NCBI GenBank assembly: GCA_900074885.1
Contig: FJUW01000026.1
Coordinates: 124,001-188,000 of the forward strand
Source of the DNA: Rhynchosporium graminicola
Taxonomy: Eukaryota; Ascomycota; Leotiomycetes; Helotiales; Ploettnerulaceae
Direction of reading: 5' to 3'
DNA length: 64,000 bases
Each line of letters starts with the position of its first letter. The first letter of the stretch is position 1. Of this stretch, positions 34,775 through 48,065 are shown one piece after another. The notes under the pieces were generated by a model. The model searched no databases and was not told the origin of the DNA. It was given only the letters and a program-made list of their open reading frames with translations. The position numbers and the translations under genes were made by a program.

Positions 34775-36449
34775 TTAGTGACTGCAACCACCTTCATTGT
34801 CATCTGACGCATCTTCGTCATCGGTTTTCTTCGACTTCTTCTTTTTTGCAGGGGTCTTCTTGAACATGGAGTCCAGAGATTTTTGCTGCTTCTTGTCAAT
34901 TTGACCTTGGAACTTCTTTCTTTCTTCAGCTCCAGCATCTTGAAGGCGTTTCTCCTCGTCTCTGAATAGCTGGGTTTCTGGATCGGCGCCAATGAGACTT
35001 TCCAGAAGCTTAATCTCAGTAGCCCACACCGTCTTATCCTCGACGGCTTTGCCGTCCGCGCCCTTCTTCTCTGTGGGTGTCTCGAGAACCATTGGGAGAT
35101 CTTGAAAAGGGGCATAGTTCACAACGTTGTGGAATGCTCGTAGACCCAGGAAGCCAGTACCAATATTTGCATGTAAATCTCTGTTCGAGGATAACGGCGT
35201 CTTACTGTCATTAAGATGAAGTGCCTTTAGATATGACATTCCCACCGTCTCTGAGAAATTATCCATGGTCTTCTTAAATGACTCAGGTGATCGCAAATCG
35301 TACCCAGCTGCAAATGTGTGACAAGTATCAATACATACGCCAACACGAGATTTGTCGTCCACAAGAGCGATGATGTCGCGGAGGTCTTCCCAGGTAGATC
35401 CTATGACATTGCCACTTCCCGCCATGTTTTCTAGGACAGTCACCACCGAGCTAGTTGCCTTATGAGCCTTGTTGAGCTGGGCGGCTATACGGGCGATTGC
35501 TTCAAGGCGAGGATGTTTGCCTGTAGAGCCCGGATGAAAGTTGTACAGTTTTATGCCTAGTGCCTCACACCGCTGTAAATCATCAAGAAAACAGCCGTAA
35601 GCTTGCGCAGCCTTCTCAGCGTCTGGCTGAGCTAAATTGACAAGGTACGATCCGTGCGGGAGGACGTGTTTGGCAGCATCGAACTCGTGCTCAAGGCAGA
35701 ATGCTTTGAATTGATCCCGGGCTTCTGGTGCCAGAGGGGGACTTGTCCACTTCCGTTGAGATTTGAGGAAGAGAGCGAATGAATTACCACCAATATGGAG
35801 AGCATTGCCAATCGCGTTCTGAACTCCTGCAGACAAATCAGAAGTTGTTACTAGTTTAAAATAAAACACTGAACGTACCACCAGCACCGGAGACGTGTGC
35901 TCCAATGCGCATTGCTGACTTCAGGGTTCCAACTGCTGTACGAGCGGCTATAGGCATGGCTTCGGCTTCCTTTTCCTCCTTTGTCTTGCGCTTCTTCTTT
36001 GACTTGTTGTCCTCTGCGTCTTCGTTGTCCCCGTCTTCGTCCTTGATTTTGCGCTTTGCTGCCTTCTTTGGCTTTGGAGATTGCTTCTCTGTTGCTTTGA
36101 TCTCCTCCCCGTCCTCCACTTCCTCGTCGTCCGCGTCCTTGACTTTCCGCTTCACTGCTTTCTTTGGCTGTGGAGCTTTCTCTTCTAGCACCGTTTCCGA
36201 TTTCACTTTGCTCGTTCTGCTTTCGACCAGTGACACGTTGTTCTCAGGTTCTTCGTCCGAATACAATTCTGTCTTTACAGCCTTCGCAACTTTCTTGCCT
36301 TTGGTCGACGGCTTCGCGATTGGTGCGACAACCTCTGTGGTTTCCACCTTTACAGCTTTCCGAACTTTCTTTAGCGGCGCAGATGGAGTACTGATGGGCT
36401 CGACCGCAATTGGGGGTTTGTCTGTCTTTCTGCTCGATCTGCGCGACAT
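34775..36449 (-). CDS. APN1: AP endonuclease 1 (endonuclease IV family)
   Basis: Model: complement(join(34775..35826, 35879..36449)), 540 aa, one 52-nt intron. The enzyme cleaves DNA 5' to abasic sites and trims blocked 3' ends in base-excision repair. The catalytic domain (about residues 180-485) starts MRIGAHVSGAGG and keeps metal-binding residues of the family: HGSYLVNL, NFHPGS, VLENMAG, GVCIDTCHTFAAGYD, LHLNDSK, DLHANIG and VLETP. It has a ~175-residue Lys/Glu-rich N-terminal extension with KKxK and KRK patches, likely nuclear-targeting, and a basic-acidic C-terminal tail. Yeast Apn1 is shorter (~370 aa); longer forms are common in filamentous fungi. It is divergent from THI4. Confidence 0.95.
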
Positions 36450-37331
36450 TCTGAGCCCGCGATGTGGTGTGAGTTCTCAGTGATAGCAGTCGCTGAACGC
36501 TGACTACGGACAGGTGTCAACGCGTAGCTCCCTGTCCAAGCAATCTACACCAAATCACGTGCCGAGCCGAATAGTGGATCCACTCTACCCACCTTCCATC
36601 TGCATCTCCTCTTGTTTTGTTTCCGCGCTTCGCTTCGATGTAAACAACTTGGACTTCACAGAAACGAGTTTACAATTCCAGATATTATTCGCTAGAAGCA
36701 TCTCTCATTATTTACGGTTTCCCGCCCTCCTGCAGCTTCGATGGATGAAATGTTATTTTCCGAATTTTACGAATCCATGACGCCGGCTAAAGTGGCTGCA
36801 TGATTGTGTACCTTCCCCTGCGCATATCACCAATTGAATTCAGTACATAGGACAAACGACCCATCATATAGGTTCATCTGATAGGCTGGAATAATAAACG
36901 CTTTCAGTAGTAGTCCATAGATAACTCTAAAAGTATCAAATGCATTGTGTCGACTTTAATTGGTCGCGCAGTCCGTTACATGATCAATTGAATGCTTCTC
37001 ATGCTGGGGTTCCCTACATAAGCTCAGAGAGTCGGCGGGGTCAGGACATGAGCTACCCCTCTTCAAAAGCTCTCATATATAAATGTGACCATCTCCTCCG
37101 TCTGCGCCTCGTTCTTTCACCAACCTCCCGGAACAAATCTCAAGTCATCCCTAAGCAAAACAGTCTGTATAGTTTCCCTCCCAAAACAAGTCATAGCTAA
37201 CGCTCTATTCCCGCCTCAGAATTCAATACCAAGTACATTCGCCCACTTTGGAGTGGGAGTCATGTCACCCAAGCAATGGAATTATTCTTAAAAGGATCAA
37301 GGTATTTCATCGATAGTAACCAACCATCTTT
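36450..37331. other. Intergenic region between APN1 and THI4; holds the THI4 promoter
   Basis: About 0.9 kb upstream of the riboswitch. Nothing coding is seen. A TATA-like string lies at 37,073-37,083. Confidence 0.5.
37073..37083 (+). promoter_or_regulatory. Possible TATA box of THI4
   Basis: The string CATATATAAAT lies about 250 bp upstream of the riboswitch and 490 bp upstream of the THI4 ATG. This fits a strong inducible promoter with a long intron-containing leader. Position and sequence only; weak evidence. Confidence 0.35.
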
Positions 37332-37528
37332 GCATGAACCGGTGTTCGTTCCCAGGGTCATCTTCGCTCCTCATCCACCATCTTCGCGGATGAGATGAGT
37401 AGCCCGATGGCGCACAAAACCTGGGCTCGTTCTGAGATTACACGGTTTCTTGAACTTGATCAGAGTAATTTCTGCGAAAGGATCATGCCTCCCTCTTTCC
37501 CCGTGAGAGACAGCTCTAATCTATTTAG
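37302..37528 (+). other. Candidate 5'-UTR intron containing the riboswitch
   Basis: A GTATTT donor at 37,302 and a CTAAT...TTTAG acceptor ending at 37,528 bracket the TPP aptamer. In other filamentous fungi the riboswitch sits in a leader intron and controls splice-site choice. The exact donor used here is uncertain. Confidence 0.45.
37332..37488 (+). promoter_or_regulatory. TPP (thiamine pyrophosphate) riboswitch of THI4
   Basis: The 3' part reads CTGAGATTACACGG, then GAACTTGATCAGAG and GCGAAAGGATCATGCC, which match the universal TPP aptamer core (CUGAGA, the CUUGAUC strand and GCGAAAGGAUCAUGC as in fungal aptamers). Helix P1 is GCATG (37,332-37,336) with CATGC (37,484-37,488), P2 is AACC with GGTT, P5 is CAGA with TCTG, and an extended P3 is closed by CCCAGG with CCTGGG around a ~70-nt insertion. 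Binding of TPP should reduce THI4 expression through leader splicing. The aptamer ends 83 bases before the start codon. Confidence 0.9.
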
Positions 37529-37559
37529 GTCTCCTTGATCCTATCAAACAACAAGTTGA

Positions 37560-38690
<1,131 letters not shown>

Positions 38691-39370
38691 TTCGTATTGT
38701 CATTAACATGGAAGAGCAACTGCCACATGTGTGGGGCAGAACTTCATAGTGGGCAAGATCTTGGGGCTGGTGAGGCAGGCACATAAATCGGGAAGCATCG
38801 AATCTGTACACTCGTTATAAATCTGCAACCATGACACTCCAACTAAAAGGTTAGAAAAAGTGCTTCTATGACTTACCAGTTGGGATCGCGTCCTGTGTGA
38901 AAGCGAGAACGACTACTATATGTATTAGAGAGCAGCAGCCTGGGTTATGTAGGGTTTTCGTTCCCTGTGTTTCGTAATCCCACCTTATTTGGGTACGACT
39001 TTACACGTTCATTGGAAATCTTTTCCTAAGAGCTCTCACGAAAGTTTACAGCGAGTTTGGTAGCAAGCACCGTATCGTGGAAGAACAATACTATCTCATT
39101 TCGCGAACGTCACCCATCATGACAAGCATCATAAATATCTCTAAATGCAGTCTGATCGTATCGACGCCGACCAGCCACCGCAAGAACGCCAGTTTGGAGG
39201 TAGAAACCGATAGCCAAGCTCCAAAGTGACCATTCACGAACAGAAAACTTCTTCCGGTGACAGCTACAGCGCCACTAATGTCGCCAGCACCGCATTCAGT
39301 CATGATTTCTCCCACATACTCCAAGCCGTTAATGTAATCTCTTCAAGACACCATTCCAGACAAGCGAGAC
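38691..39370. other. Convergent intergenic region; no gene seen
   Basis: About 680 bp between the THI4 and UBR1 stop codons. A 77-codon minus-strand frame (39,091-39,324) is not recognisable. Confidence 0.5.
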
Positions 39371-42300
39371 CTAAATGGTCTCCCACCCACCATTATTAAT
39401 ATCCATCTCCAACTTTCGACTAATAACACTCGGCACCCCATGACCCAACCACACCGTCCTCAACAACGCATCATATCTCTTCTGATTCAAGAACAGCTGG
39501 CGACTATGTCTAAGTCCCGGGTCGACTTCTCCATACTTGTCGATGTAGGGAGCTACCATCCAGGAGCCGGATGTGAGGTAGACGTAGAAGACAGTGCATT
39601 TTCGGATATTGATAAAGAGACCGATATTCTTTTGACATCTGTTGGAGTTTTTTAATATGGATTGTTTACGAGGAGGGTATGGTATGAAAGGGAAACTTAC
39701 TGTCGCATGTGCTGCTGGGCCCCGCCGATATATTGGGCTCGGCCGGTTCGTGTTGGAGAAGCAGGTTTTAGGCAGCAGATACTCTGGCCACAGATGATGA
39801 TGCCGCAATGTAGACAAAGCATTGGATCCGAGACATCCTTGCCAGTTGTTGGGCATCGTCGCTTCATGGTTTCTTCCATGAGCGTATCGTAGTTCTTGGG
39901 TAATCCAATGAGCTCGAAGATGGCAGGGTGACTGAGGCTGATGATATTGGGAGATGGACGTTCATCTTCAATGGGGAAATTGGAGTGTCTAACCCAGCCA
40001 CGGGCGAGGGTTCCGAGAAGTGGGCTCTCGAGCACTGAACGCAGCATGATGTCAAATGAAGGCAGGTGCATGGCTTCGGAAAGTCGGTCCAGTTCATCAG
40101 CTGACGCGTTGGCTGAGATGAAATCTTGGAATGCAGCTCCATGACGGACATGGAGGAGCAAGGCAGCTTTGCGGAGGAACACCAGAGCATACTTCTTCAT
40201 GAAGTCCATGATGGACTGTGTACCATTGAAGCATTCCTGTTCGAAGGCTGAGCTGGGCGGGCCGTCTTTGCTGGCGTTTCCACCTGCCGCGTCGGCCAAG
40301 TCCCAGCTACCGACAGTGAGACAGAAATTTGCAAACGCGACCTCTGATTCTGATTGACCTGGGTAGGACGTAATCCATTGCATGTACCGTGAGTTACCTT
40401 TGTTACGACCCATCTTGATGGCAACCTTGACAAGTTCTGCAAGATAGCAGAGCTGGATGATGTATGTGATTTCCATTTCCTCCATAGGAACAAGACACAG
40501 GGAGCACTCAGTCAGGAATACGAACATGTCTTGACTGAGGAGAGTATATCCCTTCTCAGATAAAGATCTGAGCTCTACCTGCAGCTCCTGATTGTCTGTT
40601 ACTGCTGGAAATCGGAGAAACAACATCAGGTACTGTTGCTGGTGATCAATCAAGAATTCTCTGTTTGCAGCGTTCTCGCCTTGCGTTCTCATGCCTCCGA
40701 TAGAAACATACGATGCCGCGGTGTCGGATAGAATTCTCAAATGGGCGAGAGCCTGTTGGGGAACAGTCTCAATAAAAGTCATACCACCTTCACTTGCGAC
40801 GCCCCGCTGCTGGATCTCAACTGAAGAAATTGAGTAACCAAGGGCCTGAGCGAGGACATCCGTGCAAGCAATAATACTGTATGCTGCGCCAGCTACGGAT
40901 GGTGAATTGATGGACCGATGCTTGGACACGAGATCGTTCTTCAGCATTGTATCCTTCAAGCGACGATAGATCTGAATTAATTCCCACACTGGCGAAACAG
41001 CAGGCGGAACAGCTGGAGATTGGGTACCGACTGATGCGGCGCCATCATTAGCCCATATGGCAGCAAGTGGCCCTCGTCCAGGAAGAAACGGAGGCATTTC
41101 CGGGCGAAGGTCTGCCAGCTCTCGAGGTAAAGGTTGAGACCAGGAGTCCGAGGCGTCATAGAGCTCCATAACTCTAGAGGACAACGCAACCGGGAGGAAC
41201 GAGTTGTTGTTTTGCGTAAACAGCTCGAATGTGCGATTGCGCTCCGGTCCCGGAGCGCGAGCAATGAGAGTCCGTCTCGTTGGCGCCTTCGAATCTATTG
41301 CTTGAGCAATCCATTGATTAAAATCCGACTGGGGTTGGAAGCGTGCCAAAGGTAGTTCTTCCTTCGGAGACCAGATAATCGGCAGAAATGTATTTCCTAG
41401 TGCCTTGCACAAAGGACAAACAAACTCATTGTGTTCGATACTCTCTGGGTGATGTCGAGCGATTTGATGCTGATGTCTCCTGGTCGAAGCTTCGTAGTAG
41501 ACCTCGAAGCATTTATAGTGCATGATGTGTCCACAGCCTGATGAGACTGGGCCCATTCTAGAGGAGCTTGCTGCGAAGCCCTTTCCAATGAATTGGCGCT
41601 CAGCGATAATTTCAGTACCAGCAGATGTGACCTTGGGAATCGATGTACGATTCTCACTAGCGACACCGAAAGGTCGAATGCTATCAGCGGATTGATCGAG
41701 GTTGGCTGGTAACTTTGTGACTTCGCGGATGAAATCAGGATCACTGAAGTCGGTCTGTCGCAGTATATTGCTCTTCGTCATCATGGCGAAGGTCCCGTAC
41801 AGTCGGCCATCCTTATTAGTCTCTTCTTGACATAATATACAAGTGCCGGATGGGTATTGCCAGTACGTCTTATGTTCATCTTCTGCTTCAACATCCAGTT
41901 GCTCATCACTGGCATCGTCTTCACCCCAGTCAATGCCACCTTGATTATCGATAAAGTTCTTCTGCTGCTGCTGAAATTGAGCCATAACTTTTGCTGCGCG
42001 AGCCTTTGCTGCTTGCTTTTTCTTCTCTCGCTCCTCGAGGACAGCACTATTGGCAGGAGATGCAGTGGAAATGCGGTCGATTGGAACACCTAGCCGTGCA
42101 AACGCATTCTCAAAATTGCGTGGTTGCTTCTGCTTCATTCGCTTCAAGACCGTAGTGATCTTTAGATGGACAGCCTTGAACTCTTCCTTGCGGGAGAGAA
42201 TTTCCAAAATAGCTGCAATGGTCTTTGATGCGGGGGCGTTGGGCAGGAAATTGCTACGTGCGGGTTGGGTCAAGGATATGTAAACAAATGATTGAAGGGA

Positions 42301-45300
42301 TTCTTCTGACATCTCGTCCTCGTCTGTTCGGTCTTCAGAGATAGCAATCAGCACAAGGTGTAAAACGACTTGCAAAAACGCTTCCACTCTCGTTAGAGGC
42401 ACTGTGGGCGTAAGCTCTTGAGCCTTCATTGGATACAGCAGCGCGTAGTAGATGATCTGCGCAAAGATGCCGGTGCGAGTGAAAGCCGACAGGTCTGCGA
42501 ATGCTCGAGACTCCACCGGCCGAAGCTTTGGCTCAAATACAATGTCTGAAGCAGCCCTTCCAGTCTTCTTGGCAATGGAGTTCTTGTAAGCCATTTCAGA
42601 CTCTTCGCGTTGATTCTTATTGTAATGTGCAATGTAGGGGTCAATATCCTCTAGGAACTCTGGCTTTAGCTCGAATGTGCCAACATCAGATAGTCCTTCT
42701 GGAGCTTTGAAAATCGTCATTTCATCGAGAATATCCTGGCACTCTTCCTGATCCTGGAATTTGTCGGGAAGCTTGCCACAGATCTCGGAGAATGATAATG
42801 GCTTGAAGCAGAGGACGTGGGTGATGTCGCGGCGCATTGCCAGGACATGGGGATCGGTTGATGCGAGTGATGTTCTGTCGCTAATCAATACAATCAGGAG
42901 ATGAATCAGATCCTCCACCACATCGAGAACATGGCCGTCCTCAAGTCCATCCCCTTTCTGCTCGTAGATGCCCTTCATCCAGTGCTCTAATCCATACCGA
43001 TCGATGATAGAAACCAAGACTCTCGACGGTGAACATACCACCATAGCAGTCTGGAGAAGGAAGATGTCTCTGTGGTGAGAGACATCCCGCTGACCGACGC
43101 CACGATAGGTACCCATTTGATGGCGGAGACTCATTCCATTCCTCACCCACATCCCAGCCTTCATCTGAGCCAACCATGCGCATACGCGAAGCGGATAGTC
43201 AAAGGCTGCCATCAGATGGTCTTCGGCAGTGTAGTGGAGAATCGGCATTGTTCTTTGGCCCATTGCTCTAGGCTTCTGGGTAAGATCAGCTGTCGTGAAG
43301 GTCAATAGCTGGATAAGCTCCTCTCGTGACATGTTTTTGCCGCACTCGATAAGCCATGACAATGTATAATGCAGGGCATGGTGAAAACTGATCGGCTGTG
43401 CCTCAACCACAAATTTCACGACAGAATGTTGAAGAACATTGTTAGAAATCTCAGTGGTGTCGAACTCGTAATCGCCGACTTTCTTGAACTTGATCTCATC
43501 CTTGATCTCTGCTTGAAGAAAGCGCTTCCTCTCAGTCCCCAGTGAATTGAGTATGACTGTCTTAGCCGTCAATCTGATTGCTTTCGAAAGATGGGTTTGA
43601 TCCTCGCCAATGCTCCACTTAAACGATTCGGCGAATTGTCTGCACAGTCTATTGATCTCCCGAGTGATTAAAGATGCACTGATCCAAGCATCAGTCTCAT
43701 ACTCCACATGCTCACCAACAGCTCTCAGATTTGGACAAATGCCTTGGTGCAGCTTGACAAGATCTAGGAATTGCATCATGTATCTATCCTCGGTACGAAG
43801 CTTGTCCTGGACGTGCTCCGAACTGAAGAGGTATCTCAAGTCCATAAAAAAATGGTACATTCGACGATTTGTAACAGAACCTGAATCGAAAGCCAAGACA
43901 GCGTTTGGATTGATCTCATGGGGATGGCCGACTTGTCGTGTGGTTAAGAAAGTATAGAGGATTGCCATCAAATTCGTCAAGAAATTTCCCCTCTCAACAA
44001 TCTCAGCCGTAATTGTTGGGGTGGTCAACATCTGAAGCGAGATGTTGATAATAGAGTGATCGGGTTCTCGGTCTGCGATAAGATAGAGCTGCGCCAAAGT
44101 CGTGTAAAGACCTGCGAATCGAAGGCCCAGGACACGCTTGAACTGAGGAATTGAGACGACTGTTGAGATGTACAGATCTCGTAAATCTACGCGGACCTTC
44201 TTCCACATTCTCAAGTCAAACAAGATCATCCAATCGAGACGAAGACGGTGCCATAGATCTTCATGAAGTGGCACGTCTTCTCTGTCGCTGAAAGCAGGTG
44301 GAGTTTCCAGCCAATAACGAGGGGGGTTTGGTGGTTCTGGTACTTGTTGGACTGGTCCGGGTGTCTTTGGTATTTCCATATTTGCCTTGGTATAGACATT
44401 ATGCGAGATCAAAGGTTGCATTTCAGCAGTGTCGGAATCCGAGGGAGTAAGGTCTCTGTCCCGACTTGGTCGCGTGGGTGGTGGTGGAGGAGGGGGTGGC
44501 GGAGGATAGCCTGCCATGGTAGCCTCCGATTCTTCCATTGGTGATGTTTCGGTATCGCCGGTGTTCATGTCAACGTCGCCCTCGGCGTCTGTTGTCTGGG
44601 TGCCTTGGAACGAGAATGATCCAGTTACAGGCACGACAAGAGCTATGTCTTCTTCCTCCAACTCAGATCCAACGTCTTCGCCTCCGACCAGGTTCATAAG
44701 AAATCGTTCCCCATCATCCATGTCTGCCTCGTCCTCCTCATCGGTAGCTACATCATTCTCGTTACCATCATCTACTATATTTTCATCATCGTCTGAAGCG
44801 TCGGAGTCGTCTCCAGCTCGGGCATTCGCGGCAATCGCTGCTGCTCTCCAGGCCGCAGCATCTTGAAACATCAAACCTCGGCCGATGTGGGAAAATTCAT
44901 TGTTGTCATCGATTTGGTGATCATCAATACCCTTCATACCGATATCTTTATTGCTGGCAGCGCTTCCTGTGCTCCATTTCTTTAACATCTCCTCGCATAT
45001 GACCATGCGTAGGATATTATGGTCAGGACCAACACTGCATCCAGCAATATCACTCAACCACTCAATGATCGTACCACACATCTGCTCTCGGAAGGTGTCT
45101 CTGGCAGATCGGATAGTTACTGTGACCTTGATCTGTTCGATGATCTTAGAGACGCGGAGCAGATCATCCACGTCGAAGCCGTACTTCACAATGCTTCGGC
45201 CAATGTCATCTGTTTCGTTGGCTCTTTGAGTGCCTTCCGCCATAGATACCTTACATGCCCGGGCGACCTGGTCTCGGACCTCATCGACTGTATGCTTCTC

Positions 45301-46041
45301 ATCGTTCCACAACAACAAAGCAAATTCGCATGGCTCTTCCACTATATCTCCATTGTAGTATGCGGAAGTGAGGCGAGACAACTTCTCGTCTAATAGAATA
45401 GTTTCTCGGGACTTGGGAAGTCGAAGCTGTTCTGGAGAGCAAGATATCACATCACAGATGTAATCAAACACTCTTCCGATCGTCATACGAACAGCCTCCA
45501 CCAAGTCCTGCGGTAGAGTAGCTGCCTTGCCTTTGTCTTTTTTCGGCGAGTCCTCAGCATGAGGTGTATGTATCGAGCAGTGTACTGGGAGCCGCCAGGC
45601 CTCAGGATCTCCGCAGTCACAACATCCGCTATTGCCCAGAGATACACTGACGTACACCATATGGCCTGTGTGATCTGAAGCATCATAGCAATGACTACAT
45701 AAGACACAAGTATCGTCTTGACTGCAAGTCTTACATCTGTATGTAGCTTCGCCAGCCTTGAAGATATGTCCACATGCTTTGCCTCTTGCCGCTTCCGTAA
45801 ACTCGTCCCCATCTGCATTCCCTTGTGCCCTTCGAAGCTTCCATGTTGCGTTTGGTAGAGGCCGTGTATTGTCGGGGAAGAAGAGCTTCAGGTAATCTGA
45901 ACGTCCGCAAGCCAGAGACCAGAAGAGAGCTTGGAGAAGAGCATTCTCAGCGGTATCTGTGTAGCGATTGTTGTGAACGCGGGGTTGAGTCTTGAGGAAG
46001 TCGCAGAGTTGCTGCTCTTGGGTTGACATTGCCTCCATCAT
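39371..46041 (-). CDS. UBR1: E3 ubiquitin ligase UBR1-type (N-recognin)
   Basis: Model: complement(join(39371..39638, 39701..46041)), 2,202 aa. It recognises destabilising N-terminal residues and ubiquitinates substrates with an E2 of the RAD6 type. The UBR box is at about residues 88-160 (ACGHIFKAGEATYRCKTC, CVLCSHCYDASDHTGH, GCCDCGDPEAW). A ClpS-like type-2 site follows at about 235-320 (LLLWNDEKHTVDEV). An acidic disordered stretch and a proline run lie near residues 410-520. A long C-terminal RING-H2 lies at about 1,390-1,550 (CILCQEE, CGHIMHYKCF, CPLCKALGN). The 62-nt intron joins QHMRQ to CQKNIGLFINIRKC, restoring the conserved tail that ends EVDPGLRHSRQLFLN and INNGGWETI. The start is the first ATG; the frame is open 29 codons further only from a TTG. 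Confidence 0.95.
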
Positions 46042-46665
46042 GTAATCAGGACATCCGTTCGCATGTCGTAATACGCAGATTATGTGTCTGTCCAGTTGTG
46101 AGGTTGGTAAGATTCGAAAGAAACGCAAGGCGGTGGTGACTTTTCAGCCTCGGGATGATGTTGACTTCGAGACCACGAGCGAAATCGAGATCGATGTCAC
46201 CAGCAATACAAATTCGCGACGAGACAGCGTTGGGGAAAGTCAGGTTCGAATAGTGAAATGAAAATATTTCACTTCGATGCGCCAAAGACATGCAGATCAC
46301 TCTTGCCTGCACGCTCGTTTCTGATACGTCAAAGTGAAGTGTAGTGGTTAGAGGGGTAAGGTTGAGGAAAATGTTGTGAGATAGATGATCAAAGGAAAGC
46401 TACCACATGTTTCATGGCACATCATCTCCATTTTGATAATCAATAACTGTGTACCGTTATAGATCAAATTACTGACATCTCAAAGATGATTCACATAATG
46501 CGTGTCAGAAAAAAGTCAGAGCTGGATGTATAAAAGTGATACAATTCCTGCATTTTGTACAGCCTAGACGAAGCTTCATCCAGAAGCATTTGTCCCTCCA
46601 CGTCTCCGTATGTCCTCTTTCCCTGCAAACCCAGCACTCAATTCCATTTGCCTTCCAATATTCCA
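46042..46665. other. Intergenic region upstream of UBR1; no gene seen
   Basis: About 620 bp between the UBR1 start and the QCR9 stop, both on the minus strand; it should contain the UBR1 promoter. Confidence 0.5.
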
Positions 46666-47136
46666 TTACTCGTCATCCTCATCATCACTCTTCTCGATGT
46701 ACCTCGCTCGAATATCCTTCCATTGTCGCTGCTTCCCGTTAGTCCAGTTATCCCTATTCCAAGCATGAAAGCAACATACGCCCTTGTTCATCTTGTCCCA
46801 GATACCATCCGTTGTTCTATCCCACATCCTTATTCGAACGTCAGTCAATGCGATCACAATCAATATATATCCCTAGGAACCTACATCTCGAATGCGAATG
46901 CAGACGCAAAGACAACACCCAACATGGTGAAGTTCCTGCGGAAGAAGAAGCTATAAACAATCTCCAATTAGCAATCGCTCGAATGGCGTCCATATGCCTT
47001 CAGATCCTTGGGTCGTGAATCGGGAAGTGGCTCGAGGGACTTGCTTGTAGATGGGACGACTTGCGGAAGCCTGCAATTGCACAAGTTAGCACAATCCAAG
47101 ACATTTCCCTTTATTGTTCAGAAGTCAACCTACCAT
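46666..47136 (-). CDS. QCR9: Cytochrome bc1 complex subunit 9
   Basis: Model: complement(join(46666..46728, 46780..46828, 46885..46950, 47045..47070, 47134..47136)), 68 aa, matching the ~66 aa of the family. It is a one-helix subunit of mitochondrial complex III. The spliced protein contains PIYNFFFRRNFTMLG, the membrane helix VVFASAFAFEM, IWDKMNKGRQWKDIR and an acidic tail, all family hallmarks. The first coding exon is only the ATG. The second intron (46,951-47,044) starts GCAAGT, a GC-AG intron; no GT donor nearby gives the family sequence. No single open frame shows the gene, so it is easily missed. It is divergent from PYM. Confidence 0.9.
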
Positions 47137-47477
47137 TGTGAGATTTTCAACAGTGCGCGCGAAGGACTTGACTCTATGGAATGAGGAGAGGTTGATCTTC
47201 AAGTGTTTTGCGAATGGTATTTCGAATTCCCCTAGCTCCAAAGCTGGGATCAGTATTTACACGTGACCCGAGTATAAACTCCATCTCAGCCTTGCGAGGT
47301 TGGGCGTCGTCCTGCCGTTTTAATTCACCCAACATTCATTCCGTTCACTTGACGCCCTACCAGCGCCGAAAATCTCCAGGCCGGGCGCTAATTAAAACCA
47401 TATTTCATATAAATCCCTGCCCCATACCAAATCCTGAAAATCGCAGACTGTCTTTGGTGACAGTCAGTACACAAAAA
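47137..47477. promoter_or_regulatory. Shared intergenic region of divergent QCR9 and PYM
   Basis: 341 bp between the two start codons, so both promoters must lie here. The plus-strand frame that leads into PYM is open through most of it but is not PYM-like. No clear TATA or CCAAT element was identified. Confidence 0.55.
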
Positions 47478-48065
47478 ATGCCATCAGTGCCTACCCCCTC
47501 CAAGGCCGGGATCGTCGAGCAAAATGGCGAGCGACACATACCCTCTTCCTTACGACCTGACGGCACGAAACGGAAAGAAATCAAGATAAGACCTGGATAT
47601 AAGCCTCCCGAGGATGTCGAAGTATACAAGAACCGGACTGCAGATGCCTGGAAGACCCGAGGCAGTGCAGGCGTCCCGGGAGCCGATGGTTTGAAAGATG
47701 ACAAGGACGAAGGGTCAACTTCAAGCAACAAAAATGCTAAGAGGAGGGAGGCAAGGAAGAAAGCCAAAGCAGCGGAAGAGGGGGAAGAGAAATCTAATGA
47801 GGGGAATGGCTCTGCCGAAAAGAAGAATGACAAGGCTCAAGAGCCTTTGGATCCTGAAGCCGAGAAAGAGAAAAAGGCTAGGAATCTTAAGAAGAAGCTC
47901 AAGCAGGCGAAGGATTTGAAAGAGAAGAAAGAAGGTGGTGGTGCGCTGCTTCCAGAGCAATTCGCTAAGGTCATCAAGATCAATGAGCTTATCCGGGAAC
48001 TGGATGCACTAGGTTTTAATGCTGAAGGAGAACCGAAGGCCTCCACCGAGGACAAGAAGGATTGA
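47478..48065 (+). CDS. PYM / WIBG homologue (Mago-Y14 binding, exon-junction complex recycling)
   Basis: Single-exon gene of 195 aa. The N-terminal motif GERHIPSSLRPDGTKRKEIKIRPGYKPPEDVEVYKNR (about residues 18-54, quoted in part: RHIPSSLRPDGT and RPGYKPPEDVEVY) is the Mago-binding signature of PYM, which removes exon-junction complexes from spliced mRNA on ribosomes. A Lys/Glu-rich coiled-coil middle and a helical C-terminus (FAKVIKINELIRELDALGF) follow. I place the start at 47,478 because the family begins just before this motif; the frame is open upstream for 90 codons, and two ATGs at 47,208 and 47,214 could give a longer form. Confidence 0.85.
   Translation: MPSVPTPSKAGIVEQNGERHIPSSLRPDGTKRKEIKIRPGYKPPEDVEVYKNRTADAWKTRGSAGVPGADGLKDDKDEGSTSSNKNAKRREARKKAKAAEEGEEKSNEGNGSAEKKNDKAQEPLDPEAEKEKKARNLKKKLKQAKDLKEKKEGGGALLPEQFAKVIKINELIRELDALGFNAEGEPKASTEDKKD

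Noticed and set aside
46042..46128. Longer N-terminus of UBR1 upstream of 46,041
   Set aside because: The frame is open but has no ATG; the extra codons could only begin at a TTG.
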